A DNA stretch of 64,000 bases from Buchnera aphidicola (Chaitoregma tattakana) (GCF_039370165.1 NZ_CP134991.1:313525-377524), one strand, 5' to 3'. Shown: positions 38,317 to 51,268, counted from the stretch's first letter. Numbers and translations are program-made. Notes: a model not told the origin generated them from the letters alone.

Positions 38317-39738
38317 TTATTTTACTTTCCAAAAAGTATTATTATTATTATCTTCTAACATTATTCCAATAAAATTAATTCTTTTTCTAATAATATCAGA
38401 CTTATTCCAATTTTTATTATACCTACACAAATTTCTTATTTGTATTAAAGATTCAATTTTATAAACGGATATTTTGTTTAAAAAAAATTTTAAATTATAT
38501 TTTTTAAAAAAAATATTAGGAGATATATAAAAAAAACCTAAAATCCTTCCTAAATAGATTAATTTTGTAGATAAAATATCAGCCTTTTTTATATTAATTT
38601 TTTTTTCTAAATTTATTCTTTTTGACATATTAAATAAAATAGAAATAGCTCTTGGAGTATTAAAATCATCATTCATAGCTTTTATAAAACTATTTTCAAA
38701 AAAAGTAGATTCTTTTATAGAATCATCACAATATTTTGTATTTAATATAGAATAGTATAATCTTTCCATAGCTAGTCTAGATTTCATGAAACTATTTTCA
38801 TTGTAAAATATAGATTTCCTATAACAAGAAGACAAAAAAAAATGTCGTATAGTATCAGAATCATAATTTAATAATGCTTGCTTTAAACTATAATTATTAT
38901 TTGAAGACTTTGACATTTTTTTTTTATTAAAATATAATATTCCTGAATGGACCCAATAACTCACATGTTCTTTTTTATTTAACATGCAAGAAGATTGTGA
39001 TCTTTCATTTTCATGATGAGGAAAAAGAAGATCTAGTCCGCCACCATGTATATCAAAAAATTTTCCAAAATATTTATAACTTAAAGCAGAACATTCAATG
39101 TGCCAACCAGGTCTTCCTTTACCCCACGGAGAATTCCAAAATACTACTTTTTCGTCTGCTATTTCATCTAAACTTTTTCTAATAACTTTCCATAACACAA
39201 AATCTTCTGCATTTCTTTTATTGTAAAAATTAATATTATTGTTTTTTTTTAAATTTGATAATGTTTGATTAGAAAGTTGACCATAAAACTCATAACTAGA
39301 TACAGAAAACATAACATCTCCGTTATTAGATATATATGCATTTCCTAAAACTAACAATTTTTTTATAAACTTTATTATATCATTTATATTTTTAGTAACT
39401 GTAGGTTCTATATCTGGTGTTAGAATGTTCAAATTAGAAAAATCTTTTTGCAAACTTTTAAAAATTCTATTTACTAAAGAAAAAACTTGTTCTTTATTCT
39501 CTATAGATTTATTAATTATTTTATCATCTATGTCAGTGATGTTTCTAACATATTTTACATTATAACCAATGTGTTTTAAATACCTTACTATCATATCAAA
39601 AACAATAAAAGTTCTTCCATGTCCTAAATGACAAATATCATATAAAGTAACTCCACATACATAAATTAAAACTTTTTTAAAAAACAAAGTTTTAAATATT
39701 TCTTTTTTTCTTTTCAAAGTATTAAAAATTTTTAACAT
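38317..39738 (-). CDS. cysS: Cysteinyl-tRNA synthetase
   Basis: Class I enzyme that charges tRNA-Cys. The product is 473 aa (E. coli 461). The HIGH motif is HLGHGR, KMSKS is KKMSKSSNN near residue 273, and the zinc ligands fit the first Cys (VCGVTLYD), GWHIECSAL and FPHHENERSQS. It begins 46 nt after the 5S gene on the same strand with no hairpin between, so it may be transcribed from the rRNA promoter. In E. coli cysS and folD are also close together. Confidence 0.97.
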   Translation of the reverse strand: MLKIFNTLKRKKEIFKTLFFKKVLIYVCGVTLYDICHLGHGRTFIVFDMIVRYLKHIGYNVKYVRNITDIDDKIINKSIENKEQVFSLVNRIFKSLQKDFSNLNILTPDIEPTVTKNINDIIKFIKKLLVLGNAYISNNGDVMFSVSSYEFYGQLSNQTLSNLKKNNNINFYNKRNAEDFVLWKVIRKSLDEIADEKVVFWNSPWGKGRPGWHIECSALSYKYFGKFFDIHGGGLDLLFPHHENERSQSSCMLNKKEHVSYWVHSGILYFNKKKMSKSSNNNYSLKQALLNYDSDTIRHFFLSSCYRKSIFYNENSFMKSRLAMERLYYSILNTKYCDDSIKESTFFENSFIKAMNDDFNTPRAISILFNMSKRINLEKKINIKKADILSTKLIYLGRILGFFYISPNIFFKKYNLKFFLNKISVYKIESLIQIRNLCRYNKNWNKSDIIRKRINFIGIMLEDNNNNTFWKVK

Positions 39739-39784
39739 AAAATAACTCTATAAAAATGTAAAAATATTTTATAAAAAGTACAAA

Positions 39785-39902
39785 ATCCTGGCAATTACCT
39801 ACTCTCACACAAGGAGACCTTGTACTACCATCGGTGTTGAAATGTTTCACTTCTGAGTTCGGTATGGATTCAGGTGGTACCATAACACTATATCGCCAGG
39901 AT
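39785..39902 (-). rRNA. rrf: 5S ribosomal RNA
   Basis: The minus strand begins ATCCTGGCGATATAGTG and ends with AGTAGGTAATTGCCAGGAT; the ends pair to close helix I. The internal GAACTCAGAAGTGAAACATT and CCGATGGTAGTAC segments match E. coli 5S. About 118 nt. It lies 88 nt after the 23S gene. Confidence 0.96.
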
Positions 39903-39985
39903 TTTAAAACGTAATTCAAAAAAAATTATGCATAAAATTTTCTATAAAATAACAGAAAAAACAAAACTAATAAAACATTTCTGGT

Positions 39986-42972
<2,987 letters not shown>

Positions 42973-43036
42973 CCACAAATGTTTTATTTTACATTATAAT
43001 AAAAAAATGCAATTTAAAATTTTATTTAATTCTGAT

Positions 43037-43049
43037 TTTTTAAAGAGCG
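43037..43049 (-). promoter_or_regulatory. boxA-like antitermination site before 23S
   Basis: The minus strand reads CGCTCTTTAAAAA, close to the E. coli spacer boxA TGCTCTTTAACA. It lies between tRNA-Glu and 23S, where E. coli also has a boxA. NusB and S10 (rpsJ), the proteins that bind boxA, are both encoded in this window. Confidence 0.62.
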
Positions 43050-43129
43050 TTATTATTAATTTAACTATATGAAATTAAATTAACAATAACATGAAAAAAT
43101 AAAATAGTATATAGTAAAATTAATTTTTC

Positions 43130-43202
43130 TGTCCCCTAGGGGATTTGAACCCCTGTTGCCGCCGTGAAAGGGCAGTGTCCTAAACCACTAGACGAAGGGG
43201 AC
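43130..43202 (-). tRNA. tRNA-Glu (anticodon UUC)
   Basis: The minus strand begins GTCCCCTTCGTCTAGTGG and folds with acceptor GTCCCCT/AGGGGAC, anticodon loop CTTTCAC (UUC) and T loop GTTCAAATC. It is nearly identical to E. coli tRNA-Glu, which is also found just before 23S in rrn operons. The discriminator is A (G in E. coli) and CCA is not encoded. UUC is a substrate of the Tus thiolation relay. Confidence 0.97.
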
Positions 43203-43257
43203 TAAAAGATATAAATAAATACTTTTAAGTATAAAACTTAATATACTATAAATACTA

Positions 43258-43285
43258 ATACTACATAATGATATAAAAGAGTCAA
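43258..43285 (-). promoter_or_regulatory. Probable promoter of the tRNA-Glu/23S/5S unit
   Basis: A TTGACT -35 (43280-43285, five of six) and a TAGTAT -10 (43258-43263, four of six) are spaced by 16 nt in the gap between aroE and tRNA-Glu. This is the best -35 seen in the window and is placed to drive the rRNA genes apart from 16S. Confidence 0.58.
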
Positions 43286-43320
43286 GAAGTTTATCAAATT
43301 ATTTTTTATATTAAACAAAT

Positions 43321-44160
43321 TTAAATTTTTATACTATTTTTCAAACTTTTTAAAGAATTTTCTATATTTGGTAGTTTTTTGTTCCATAATAAACAAGAAT
43401 ATGCTGCTTGACTAACTAACATGCCTATACCATCTTGTACATGTAAAGATCCATGTTTTTTACACCACTGTAAAAAAGGAGTATATCCTATTTTTTTAAA
43501 ATATAAATCATAACAATAGACATTTTCTGAAATTATTGAACTAGATATATCAGGAATTTGTCCATATATGCCACTAGAAGTAGCATTTATAATCAAATTA
43601 AAATTATAATTTTTTAATTCATTTTTCTTTAAGCAAAATATTTCACCAACATTACTAAATTTCTTTACTAACAAATATGATTTATAATGTGTTCTATTAT
43701 AAACATAAACTTTATTCATATTATACATTAAGTAAGGAATTATACCATATGATGCTCCACCAGCTCCAATCACTAATATATTAAAATTTTTTTTTAAAAA
43801 ATTTAATCGTTTTAAATCATATAAAATACCTATTCCATCAGTATTATCACCTACTAAAAATTTTTTATCAATTTTTTTTAATGTGTTAATAGACTCAGAA
43901 ATTTTAGCTCTATCACTTAAAAAATCTACATATTTTATTACACTTTTTTTAAATGGCAAAGTAACATTTGCACCAACATTGTTTTCTTGTGAAAAAAACT
44001 TCTTTAAAAAAAAACTTAAAGACTTTTTTGGAGTTAAAATAGTGCTATAAAAATATTTTATATTAATTTGCTTAGAAAAAATTTTATGAATAACAGGAGA
44101 CAAAGAATGACTAACTGGGTTTCCAAAAAGGCAAAAACAACGATTTTGTAAATTACTCAT
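43321..44160 (-). CDS. aroE: Shikimate dehydrogenase
   Basis: Reduces 3-dehydroshikimate with NADPH in the chorismate pathway to aromatic amino acids. Motifs are FGNPVSHSLSPVIH, NVTLPFKKSV (catalytic Lys), NTDGIG (catalytic Asp), the GAGGAS nucleotide loop and YNRT. I chose ATG 44160 (279 aa; E. coli 272): it follows a GGAG core, its N-terminus is close to family length, and it overlaps the tsaC stop codon (ATGAGTAA), suggesting coupling. An in-frame ATG at 44178 would add six residues but lacks a ribosome site. tsaC-aroE is also the order in E. coli. Confidence 0.95.
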   Translation of the reverse strand: MSNLQNRCFCLFGNPVSHSLSPVIHKIFSKQINIKYFYSTILTPKKSLSFFLKKFFSQENNVGANVTLPFKKSVIKYVDFLSDRAKISESINTLKKIDKKFLVGDNTDGIGILYDLKRLNFLKKNFNILVIGAGGASYGIIPYLMYNMNKVYVYNRTHYKSYLLVKKFSNVGEIFCLKKNELKNYNFNLIINATSSGIYGQIPDISSSIISENVYCYDLYFKKIGYTPFLQWCKKHGSLHVQDGIGMLVSQAAYSCLLWNKKLPNIENSLKSLKNSIKI

Positions 44161-44722
44161 GTCTAATATATTCTCCATTAACTATATTAATTATAGTAGA
44201 AGTATTTTTACTTAATCCAACACATCCATGCAATATATGAACCCTATTTCCAAATTGTCTAAAAATTTCTTTAACATTAATACAAGGTTTTAAACCGTGT
44301 AAATTAGCGCTTGTAGAAATTATTGCTTTCCCAAAATTTTTACATAAACTCTTTACATATACGTTATTAGTAATTCTAACAGCAACTAACTTAGAAAATC
44401 CTGTTATCCATATAGGTACAGTGTTTTTTGCCGGATGTAACAAAGTAAAATTTCCAGGCCAAAATTTATAAAATTTTTTAATATTTTTTTCTGAAACTTC
44501 TTTAGTATATACATATTTTTTTAAATATGCATAATTTGAAGATATAATAATAAGACCTTTATCTATACTTCTTTTCTTAATTTTTAATAATTTCATTACT
44601 GCATCTTTATTATCAGGATCACAACCTAATCCAAATACTGATTCAGTAGGATATGCTATTACATTCCCATCTTTAAGTGCTCTAACACATTTTTTAAGAT
44701 TATTTTTATATATTATAGACAT
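44153..44722 (-). CDS. tsaC: Threonylcarbamoyl-AMP synthase
   Basis: Makes threonylcarbamoyl-AMP for the t6A37 modification of ANN-reading tRNAs. The product is 189 aa (E. coli 190), a YrdC/Sua5-type fold: VIAYPTESVFGLGCDPDN, LLKIKKRSIDKGLIII (with the KR-SxxKGL signature), WPGNFTLLHPA, VAVRITNN and ISTSANLHGLKPC. The C-terminal NTSTIINIVNGEYIRHE replaces the Pro-rich end of E. coli. First gene of the tsaC-aroE pair upstream of the rRNA unit. Confidence 0.95.
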   Translation of the reverse strand: MSIIYKNNLKKCVRALKDGNVIAYPTESVFGLGCDPDNKDAVMKLLKIKKRSIDKGLIIISSNYAYLKKYVYTKEVSEKNIKKFYKFWPGNFTLLHPAKNTVPIWITGFSKLVAVRITNNVYVKSLCKNFGKAIISTSANLHGLKPCINVKEIFRQFGNRVHILHGCVGLSKNTSTIINIVNGEYIRHE

Positions 44723-44884
44723 AAACCACTATTTTAAAAATATTAATAAATTATAATAGTATATAAAAAATTTAGTTTATTTATTTTACAAAATTTAAAA
44801 TAATATATATTATAGATAAAAAATAATATGATACAATAAAAATGTTAAAAAATAGAATATAATTTTATTAACATAATAAATATT

Positions 44885-45409
44885 ATGAAATTATTAAAAA
44901 TATTACAATATCCTAATAAAAATTTAAGAAAAAATTCAAAACCAGTAAAAGAAGTGAATAAATATATACAAAATATAGTAGATCAAATGTTTTATACTAT
45001 GATTTCAGAAAATGGTATAGGTTTATCTGGAATACAAGTAAACATACCATTACAAATAATTACTATATTAGATACTAAAAAATTTAATAAAAAAATTACT
45101 ATAATAAATCCAAAAATAATAAAGAAAAAAAAAAAAATATTAAAAATAGAGGGATGCCTATCATTTCCAAATCAACAAGCTATTGTGCCTAGATATAAAT
45201 ATTTAGAAATAGAAGCTCTAAATTATTTTGGAAAAAATATAAAAATATATGCTAAATCTTTATTATCAATATGTATACAACATGAAATAGATCATTTATC
45301 AGGAAAATTATTTATAGATCATCTTTCTACACTTAAAAAAAACATCATTAAAAAAAAGATAGAAAAAATAAATAAAAAAATATGCAAACAAAAGTTAATA
45401 AACAATTAA
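44885..45409 (+). CDS. def: Peptide deformylase
   Basis: Metalloenzyme that removes the formyl group from new N-termini. The product is 174 aa (E. coli 169). The three motifs are GIGLSGIQ (GxGLAAxQ family), EGCLSFP (metal Cys) and the helix ICIQHEIDHLSG (two metal His and catalytic Glu). A 12-A run at 45125-45136 codes for Lys in frame. It overlaps fmt by 28 nt, as a coupled def-fmt pair typical of bacteria. Confidence 0.97.
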   Translation: MKLLKILQYPNKNLRKNSKPVKEVNKYIQNIVDQMFYTMISENGIGLSGIQVNIPLQIITILDTKKFNKKITIINPKIIKKKKKILKIEGCLSFPNQQAIVPRYKYLEIEALNYFGKNIKIYAKSLLSICIQHEIDHLSGKLFIDHLSTLKKNIIKKKIEKINKKICKQKLINN

Positions 45410-46332
45410 AAATAGTTTTTGCAGGAACTACAGATTTTGCAGAAAAATATTTGTCAGCGTTAGTAAAATCAAAACATAAAATAGTATATGTTATGACAAA
45501 AAAAATCTCTATTAAAAACAAATATATTTCTAAATTAATAAACAATTGTTTAAAAAATTCTATTCCCATGATTTTAGAAAAAAATTTAAACAATAATAAA
45601 ATCGTAAAAAAAATTCAAAAAAAAAAACCAGATATAATGATAATAGTAGCATATGGAATTAAAATACCACAAAATATAATAAAAATATTTCCTATGAAAG
45701 CTTTAAATATACATCCTTCTATATTACCTAAATGGCGTGGACCTGCACCTATACAACGAGCAATATTAAATGGAGATAGAAAAACTGGAGTAAGTATTAT
45801 CTCTATAAATCAAAAATTTGATTCAGGAAACATTTTAAATATAAAAACATGTAAAATATACAAAAATGATACATTTTTAAGCTTATCTAAAAAATTGTGC
45901 AATATCGGTATTAAATCTATGTTTATTTCTTTAATTAACATTTTTAAAAGAAAAAAAACATTAAAACAAAAAACAGATAAAACAAAATATTTTTATGCAC
46001 ATAAAATTTCTAGACATGAAACAAAAATCAATTGGAATAATACTGCAAAATATTTAGAAAGATCTATAAGAGCATTCTATCCAAGCCCAGGAAGTTATTT
46101 TTTTTTTAAAAAAAAAAGAATAAAAGTGTTTCAATCTGAAGTTTTTATAAATAGCAAAGAATATTCATGTGGAAAAATAATAAAAATTTTAAAAGATGGA
46201 ATATATATAAGTACAAAAAAAAATTGTTTAATAATAAAAAAAATACAATTCGAAGGGAAAAAAATGATAAATTCTATAGATATATATAATGGATATAAAA
46301 ATTTTTTTCAAATCGGAGAAACTATTTTATAA
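45382..46332 (+). CDS. fmt: Methionyl-tRNA formyltransferase
   Basis: Formylates Met-tRNA-fMet with 10-formyl-THF. The product is 316 aa (E. coli 315). The N-terminal domain has IVFAGTTDFAEKYL, the catalytic Asn-His of ALNIHPSILPKWRGPAPIQ and the Asp of FDSGNIL; the smaller C-terminal domain has IRAFYPSPGSYF. The exact start may be a few codons later, since the E. coli protein begins MSESLRIIFAG, and the first ATG lies within def. The stop codon falls in the loop of a 13-bp inverted repeat. In E. coli rsmB follows; it is absent here. Confidence 0.96.
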   Translation: MQTKVNKQLKIVFAGTTDFAEKYLSALVKSKHKIVYVMTKKISIKNKYISKLINNCLKNSIPMILEKNLNNNKIVKKIQKKKPDIMIIVAYGIKIPQNIIKIFPMKALNIHPSILPKWRGPAPIQRAILNGDRKTGVSIISINQKFDSGNILNIKTCKIYKNDTFLSLSKKLCNIGIKSMFISLINIFKRKKTLKQKTDKTKYFYAHKISRHETKINWNNTAKYLERSIRAFYPSPGSYFFFKKKRIKVFQSEVFINSKEYSCGKIIKILKDGIYISTKKNCLIIKKIQFEGKKMINSIDIYNGYKNFFQIGETIL

Positions 46333-46353
46333 AAAGAAATTAAAATAGTTTCT
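46317..46353. terminator. 13-bp inverted repeat across the fmt stop codon
   Basis: AGAAACTATTTTA at 46317-46329 pairs exactly with TAAAATAGTTTCT at 46341-46353 around an 11-nt loop that holds the fmt TAA. fmt and the alpha-operon end (rplQ) converge here, so a two-way terminator is plausible. There is no long U tract and only two G:C pairs per arm. Confidence 0.45.
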
Positions 46354-46413
46354 ATAAATAATAATTGTATATCAAAACTACTATTTTATAACATTTAAAA
46401 AAAAAATTACATA

Positions 46414-46797
46414 TTATTTATTTTTTAAAAATTTTTTTTTATTTCTATCTACTAATTCTATGTATGACATTAAAGAACAATCTCCTTTTCTAAAACCGCA
46501 TTTTAAAATTCTTGTATATCCCCCTGGTCTATTTAAAAAAAAAGGAGATATATCTGAAAACAGTTTTTTTACTAATACCATATCTCTTATTCTAGAAAAA
46601 ATTGTCCTTCTATTATGCAAGGAATCAATTTTTGCTATTGTAATTATTTTTTCTGAAAACCTTCTTAGCTCTTTAGCCTTCGATAAAGTAGTTTTAATTC
46701 TTTCATATTTAAATAAAGAACATATCATATTTCTCATCATAGACTTAAAATGACTTCTTGTGCGATTAAACTTCTTGCCAGACTTTTTATGTCTCAT
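46414..46797 (-). CDS. rplQ: 50S ribosomal protein L17
   Basis: Large-subunit protein at the exit-tunnel side of the ribosome. The product is 127 aa, the E. coli length, starting [20 protein letters not shown] and with [21 protein letters not shown] and [26 protein letters not shown]. Last gene of the alpha operon (rpsM-rpsK-rpsD-rpoA-rplQ), 49 nt after rpoA. Confidence 0.98.
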   Translation of the reverse strand: MRHKKSGKKFNRTRSHFKSMMRNMICSLFKYERIKTTLSKAKELRRFSEKIITIAKIDSLHNRRTIFSRIRDMVLVKKLFSDISPFFLNRPGGYTRILKCGFRKGDCSLMSYIELVDRNKKKFLKNK

Positions 46798-46846
46798 AAA
46801 AAAATCTCCAAAAAAAAATTTAAAAATTTATAAAAAACACATGTTT

Positions 46847-47842
46847 TTATTCTAACAAATCTTTAGGAGGCCAATTTTTCAACTGTGTTCCTAAAAATAA
46901 ATTTCTTGCAGCTAAAATATCTTTTATTTCAGTAAGAGATTTTTTTCCTAAATTTGGAGTTTTTAGCAATTCTACTTCTGTTTTTTGTATCAAATCACCA
47001 ATATAATGAATAGATTCTGCTTTTAAACAATTAGCAGATCTAACAGTCAATTCTAAATCGTCTACAGGTCTTAACAAAGCTGGATCAAATTTAGGTTTTT
47101 CTTCTATTATTTTATCTTTCTTTAAATCTCTTAAATATATAAAAGATTCTAATTGTTCAGATAAGATGGTAGATGCATATCTTATAGCACTTTCTGGATC
47201 AATTGTTCCATTAGTTTCTATAAAAATTACTAACTTGTCTAAATCAGTTCTTTGTTGTACTCTAGCTGACTCTACATTATAAGAGATATGATTAATTGGG
47301 CTATACCAGGCATCTAATAACAATCTTCCTATAGCACAATCTTTACTCTTTTCATTAGTATTTACTCTAGACGAAGCAGGAGAGTATCCTATTCCTTTCT
47401 CTACTTTAATTCTCATACTAATGTCAGACTTTTTTGTAGTTAAACTACAAATAAAATGATTTAATTTAGTAATCTCAACGTCTCCATTATGAGAAATATC
47501 AGAAGCTAAAACAGAACCCTCTCCTTTCTTTTCTAGTTTCATAATAGCCATATCTTTACTGTGAATTTTTATAGGAAGTTCTTTTAAATTTAATAAAATG
47601 TCTATTATATCTTCTTTAACGTCATCTTTAATACTGTATTCATGTAATATTCCATCTATAAAAACTTCTGTTACAGCACATCCAGGAATTGAAGATAATA
47701 ATATTCTTCTTAAAGCATTTCCTAAAGTATGCCCAAAACCTCTTTCTAGAGGCTCTAAAACAATTTTAGACTTATTTGTACCAATTTTTTTTATATCGAC
47801 TAATTTCGGTTTTAAGAGAGTAGAGATAAAACTATGGTACAT
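46847..47842 (-). CDS. rpoA: RNA polymerase alpha subunit
   Basis: Assembles RNA polymerase and contacts UP elements and activators. From ATG 47842 the product is 331 aa (E. coli 329). An ATG at 47854 is open too, but the strong GGAGG site at 47848-47852 lies inside its first codons and 5 nt before 47842, which decides the start. The N-terminal domain has [19 protein letters not shown]; the C-terminal domain, including the promoter-binding Arg/Asn/Lys region ([23 protein letters not shown]), is complete. Confidence 0.98.
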   Translation of the reverse strand: MYHSFISTLLKPKLVDIKKIGTNKSKIVLEPLERGFGHTLGNALRRILLSSIPGCAVTEVFIDGILHEYSIKDDVKEDIIDILLNLKELPIKIHSKDMAIMKLEKKGEGSVLASDISHNGDVEITKLNHFICSLTTKKSDISMRIKVEKGIGYSPASSRVNTNEKSKDCAIGRLLLDAWYSPINHISYNVESARVQQRTDLDKLVIFIETNGTIDPESAIRYASTILSEQLESFIYLRDLKKDKIIEEKPKFDPALLRPVDDLELTVRSANCLKAESIHYIGDLIQKTEVELLKTPNLGKKSLTEIKDILAARNLFLGTQLKNWPPKDLLE

Positions 47843-47847
47843 AGACA

Positions 47848-47852
47848 CCTCC
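47848..47852 (-). promoter_or_regulatory. Strong Shine-Dalgarno site deciding the rpoA start
   Basis: GGAGG stands 5 nt before the ATG at 47842. Few genes in this window have more than a 4-base Shine-Dalgarno core, so it is exceptional and fits the high demand for polymerase alpha. Confidence 0.75.
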
Positions 47853-47869
47853 ATTTTGTTAAATTAATA

Positions 47870-48490
47870 CTATTTGGAGTAAAATTCAACTATAAGATGT
47901 TCATTTATATCTGAAGACAAATCGCTTCTTTCAGGAATTTGTTTAAAAATACCTTTCATTTCAGCAACGTCAACATCTATCCACAAGAACTTTTCATATT
48001 GCTTAGAAATTTCTAAAGATGCTTTTATTCTAGATTGTGATTTACAAGAACTTTTTATGTTTATTACATCATTTATATTTACTTGCAATGATGGAATGTT
48101 TACTATTTTTCCATTTACTAATATAGATTTGTGATTTACTAATTGTCTAGATTCTAATCTAGTACTTCCAAATCCCATTCTATATACTACATTGTCTAAT
48201 CTTCTCTCTAAGAATTTTAACAAATTTTCTCCAGTATGACCTTTCATATTTGAAGCTTTTTTATAATAATTTCTAAATTGTTTTTCCAAAATTCCGTACA
48301 ATCTTTTTACTTTTTGTTTTTCTCTAAATTGAACACCATAATCTGATATTCTAGTCTTTTTAGCTCCATGTTGACCTGGAAGATTAGAAATTTTACATTT
48401 AGTTTCTATAGGTCTTAACCCTGACTTTAAAAACAAATCTACTCCTTCTCTTCTACTTAATTTCAACTTCGGCCCTAAATATTTTGCCAT
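47870..48490 (-). CDS. rpsD: 30S ribosomal protein S4
   Basis: Primary 16S-binding protein that nucleates the 30S body. The product is 206 aa, the same as E. coli, with [20 protein letters not shown] at the start and the S4 RNA-binding domain [24 protein letters not shown] then [10 protein letters not shown]. In E. coli S4 also represses the alpha operon by binding a pseudoknot at rpsM; I could not recognise that structure here. Confidence 0.98.
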   Translation of the reverse strand: MAKYLGPKLKLSRREGVDLFLKSGLRPIETKCKISNLPGQHGAKKTRISDYGVQFREKQKVKRLYGILEKQFRNYYKKASNMKGHTGENLLKFLERRLDNVVYRMGFGSTRLESRQLVNHKSILVNGKIVNIPSLQVNINDVINIKSSCKSQSRIKASLEISKQYEKFLWIDVDVAEMKGIFKQIPERSDLSSDINEHLIVEFYSK

Positions 48491-48517
48491 TTTAAATTAT
48501 TCCTTACAATATAATTT

Positions 48518-48910
48518 TTATACTCTTCTTTTTTTTGGAGGTCTGCAACCGTTATGAGGTATTGGTGTAACGTCAGTAATGTTAGTTATTTTAAAACCAA
48601 TTGCATTTAAAGATCTTATTGCTGACTCTCTTCCTGGACCTGGTCCTTTAACCATTACTTCTAAGTTCTTAATGTTATAAGATTTAACTGTTTCCGCGCA
48701 TTTTTCTGCAGCAATTTGTGCTGCAAATGGAGTCGACTTTCTTGAACCTCTAAAACCCGACCCGCCGGAAGTTGCCCAACCTAATGTATTTCCCTTTTTA
48801 TCTGTTATAGTTACAATTGTATTATTAAAAGAAGCATGAATATGTACAATACCATCTGTTATATGCTTTCTTTTCACGCTTTTTTTAGATTTAGATATAG
48901 TTTTTTTCAT
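48518..48910 (-). CDS. rpsK: 30S ribosomal protein S11
   Basis: Platform protein next to the decoding site. The product is 130 aa (E. coli 129). Conserved blocks are [56 protein letters not shown] and [18 protein letters not shown] at the C-terminus. Alpha operon, 27 nt after rpsM. Confidence 0.98.
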   Translation of the reverse strand: MKKTISKSKKSVKRKHITDGIVHIHASFNNTIVTITDKKGNTLGWATSGGSGFRGSRKSTPFAAQIAAEKCAETVKSYNIKNLEVMVKGPGPGRESAIRSLNAIGFKITNITDVTPIPHNGCRPPKKRRV

Positions 48911-48937
48911 TTTAATATTTTTTATTTAACCATAAAA

Positions 48938-49294
48938 TTATTTTTTTAATATTTTTCTAGGACCTTTTCTAGTTCTAGCATTTGTTTTAGTTCTTTGCCC
49001 TCTTACAGGCAAACCTCTTCTATGTCTTAATCCTCTATAACAACCTAAGTCCATGAGTCTTTTGATAGATAATTTTTTTTCTCTTCGTAAATCTCCTTCT
49101 ACAATAAACTTAGAAACTTCTTCTCTTAATATCTCTAGTTTTTTATCATCTAAAGATCCTATTTTTAATAAATGCGAAATATTTAAATTTTTACAAATAT
49201 AATTAGCTCTAGATTTTCCAATACCATATACCATACTCAAAGCTATATTAACGTGTTTTTTTTCATCTATATTAATACCTTGAATACGAATCAT
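48938..49294 (-). CDS. rpsM: 30S ribosomal protein S13
   Basis: Head protein that contacts the P-site tRNA and forms bridges to the 50S subunit. The product is 118 aa, as in E. coli. It begins [20 protein letters not shown] and carries YGIGKSRA, the [22 protein letters not shown] segment and a Lys-rich tail. First gene of the alpha operon; no clear promoter is seen before it, and rpmJ ends 35 nt upstream. Confidence 0.98.
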   Translation of the reverse strand: MIRIQGINIDEKKHVNIALSMVYGIGKSRANYICKNLNISHLLKIGSLDDKKLEILREEVSKFIVEGDLRREKKLSIKRLMDLGCYRGLRHRRGLPVRGQRTKTNARTRKGPRKILKK

Positions 49295-49329
49295 ATTTTC
49301 TAAAACTCCTAAATTTTTATTAAACTATA

Positions 49330-49446
49330 TTATCCTTGCCTTTGCTTATGTTTTTTGTCATTACTACAAGTGACTAATACTACACTTTTTCTTCTAACTA
49401 TTTTGCAAAATTTGCATAATTTTTTTACAGAAGTTCTCACTTTCAT
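49330..49446 (-). CDS. rpmJ: 50S ribosomal protein L36
   Basis: A 38-codon gene read from the minus strand: [19 protein letters not shown] at the start and [12 protein letters not shown] at the end, the same length as E. coli RpmJ. The zinc-ligand set (CxxC, Cys, His) is kept, so this is the zinc-binding form. It sits between secY and rpsM, its standard place at the end of the spc operon. Confidence 0.97.
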   Translation of the reverse strand: MKVRTSVKKLCKFCKIVRRKSVVLVTCSNDKKHKQRQG

Positions 49447-49480
49447 ATTTTTATAAACTCACTATATTAACTTAACTATA

Positions 49481-50815
49481 TTAAAATCTTCTATTAGATC
49501 TATGTAAATTTTTATAATACATGTTTGAAACAACAATATTTTGTATTTGACTAATACAATCTATAATAACTACTACAACTATTAATAAAGAAGTTCCACC
49601 AAAATAAAAACTAGAACTCCAGAAGTGACTTACAAATTCAGGTATCATACAAACAAAGGATATATATAAAGATCCTATGAAAGTTAATTTAGTAACAATT
49701 GTTTTTATATATTTGGCAGTATGATTTCCAGGTCTAATACCACTAATAAAAGCTCCAGATTTTTTTAAATTTTCTGAAGTATCCGTAGAATTAAAAGTTA
49801 AATTTGTATAAAAAAAACAAAAAAATATTATTAAAAATATATAACTAAATGTATGAAAAAAACTATTTGGATGCAAGCATTTTAGTAAGACAATTAAAAA
49901 ATTATTACTATAAAAGTTTACTAACCAAGAAATAATTGTATATGGCAACAACACTATACTAGATGCGAATATTGCTGGTATAACACCTACTATATTTACC
50001 TTTAATGGTAAATAACTGTTTCTAGAAACAGATATTTTTTTTATTTGATTAATATTCGCATATTGAACGTTTATTTTATAAAAACTTCTTTCTATAAATG
50101 TAACAAAAAAAATTACAGAAAATACAAAAAAAATGAGTAAAGCAAATGTAGAATAATTAATATTACCTAACTTTACTTTTTTTATAATACTTACAATAGA
50201 ATTAGGAATGCCAGAAATTATTCCTAAAAATATTATTAAAGACACTCCATTTCCAATACCATATTTTGTAATTAATTCGCCTAACCATATCAAAAACATT
50301 GTTCCTGTAACTAAACTTAAGGAACATAAAATATAAAATCTCATTCCTGGATTCATAACTAAGTCTTTAAATATATAAATTTTAGGAAGGCTAAAAGATA
50401 TACAAACAGATTGAATCACAGAAATTATAAAAGATAGATACTTAATATATCTGTTTATTTTTTTCTTACCTTCTTCACCGCTTTTTTTTATATTCTTGAA
50501 ACGTCTATTTACTAAAGTAAGACACTGAACTATAATAGAGGCAGATATATAAGGCATTATACCTAAAGAAAATATAGATGCCGTTTTTATAGCACCACCA
50601 GAAAAAATATTTATCATATTCAATACATTGCCATAATTGTGATGTATTATTTCAGACAATATTTCAATATTTATTCCAGGTACAGTTATTAAAGATCCAA
50701 TTCTAAATATTACTATTGCAAAGATGACAAAAAAGATTCTACTTTTTAATTCGTTGTTATTAACATTAACATTGTTATTTAAATTATTAATATTTACTTT
50801 ATTTTTTTTTAACAT
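49481..50815 (-). CDS. secY: Protein translocase subunit SecY
   Basis: Central channel of the SecYEG translocon. The product is 444 aa (E. coli 443), with ten membrane segments. Landmarks are IVIFRIGSLITVPGI, GIMPYISASIIVQCL, the TKYGIGNGVSLIIFLGIISGIP segment, KVNIVGVIPAIFASSI and the cytosolic loop GAFISGIRPG. The 4.5S RNA encoded at 32892 would help bring membrane proteins to it. Next to last gene of the spc operon. Confidence 0.98.
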   Translation of the reverse strand: MLKKNKVNINNLNNNVNVNNNELKSRIFFVIFAIVIFRIGSLITVPGINIEILSEIIHHNYGNVLNMINIFSGGAIKTASIFSLGIMPYISASIIVQCLTLVNRRFKNIKKSGEEGKKKINRYIKYLSFIISVIQSVCISFSLPKIYIFKDLVMNPGMRFYILCSLSLVTGTMFLIWLGELITKYGIGNGVSLIIFLGIISGIPNSIVSIIKKVKLGNINYSTFALLIFFVFSVIFFVTFIERSFYKINVQYANINQIKKISVSRNSYLPLKVNIVGVIPAIFASSIVLLPYTIISWLVNFYSNNFLIVLLKCLHPNSFFHTFSYIFLIIFFCFFYTNLTFNSTDTSENLKKSGAFISGIRPGNHTAKYIKTIVTKLTFIGSLYISFVCMIPEFVSHFWSSSFYFGGTSLLIVVVVIIDCISQIQNIVVSNMYYKNLHRSNRRF

Positions 50816-50827
50816 AATATATATTAT

Positions 50828-51268
50828 TTAATATTTTATTTCGCCACCCATTTTTATTATCATGTTAGATAATTTCTTAGTAACTTGTATACCATGTAAT
50901 GTTATAGTGTTCTTAATTTTACCTTTACCTATTATCTTAACGCTTTTTATATTTTTTTTAACAATTTTATTAGTTTTCAATAAATTTAGATTTAAAAATT
51001 CATATTTTTTTAATAGATTACTAATTTTATTAAATTTTATTTCTTTAAAAAAAATTTTTTTTCTTGAAGTAAAACCAAATTTAGGAGATCTTCTATATAT
51101 TGGAGTTTGACCACCTTCAAATCCTCTTCTTATTGAAGAACCTTTTCTAGACTTTTGACCCTTATGACCTCTACCAGAAGTTTTTCCAAGACCAGACCCA
51201 ATACCCCTTCCACATCTCTTTTTTCTTTTAGATCTTTTTCCTACTAGCAAAACACTTTTTAATAACAT
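50828..51268 (-). CDS. rplO: 50S ribosomal protein L15
   Basis: Large-subunit protein with a long N-terminal extension that enters the rRNA core. The product is 146 aa (E. coli 144). The Gly/Arg/Lys-rich tail [20 protein letters not shown] and [17 protein letters not shown] are diagnostic; the C-terminal globular part is more diverged and Lys/Ile-rich. Twelve nt upstream of secY. Confidence 0.97.
   Translation of the reverse strand: MLLKSVLLVGKRSKRKKRCGRGIGSGLGKTSGRGHKGQKSRKGSSIRRGFEGGQTPIYRRSPKFGFTSRKKIFFKEIKFNKISNLLKKYEFLNLNLLKTNKIVKKNIKSVKIIGKGKIKNTITLHGIQVTKKLSNMIIKMGGEIKY

Noticed and set aside
39722..39919. Open frame across the 5S gene
   Set aside because: It covers the conserved 5S sequence and the cysS start; chance frame.
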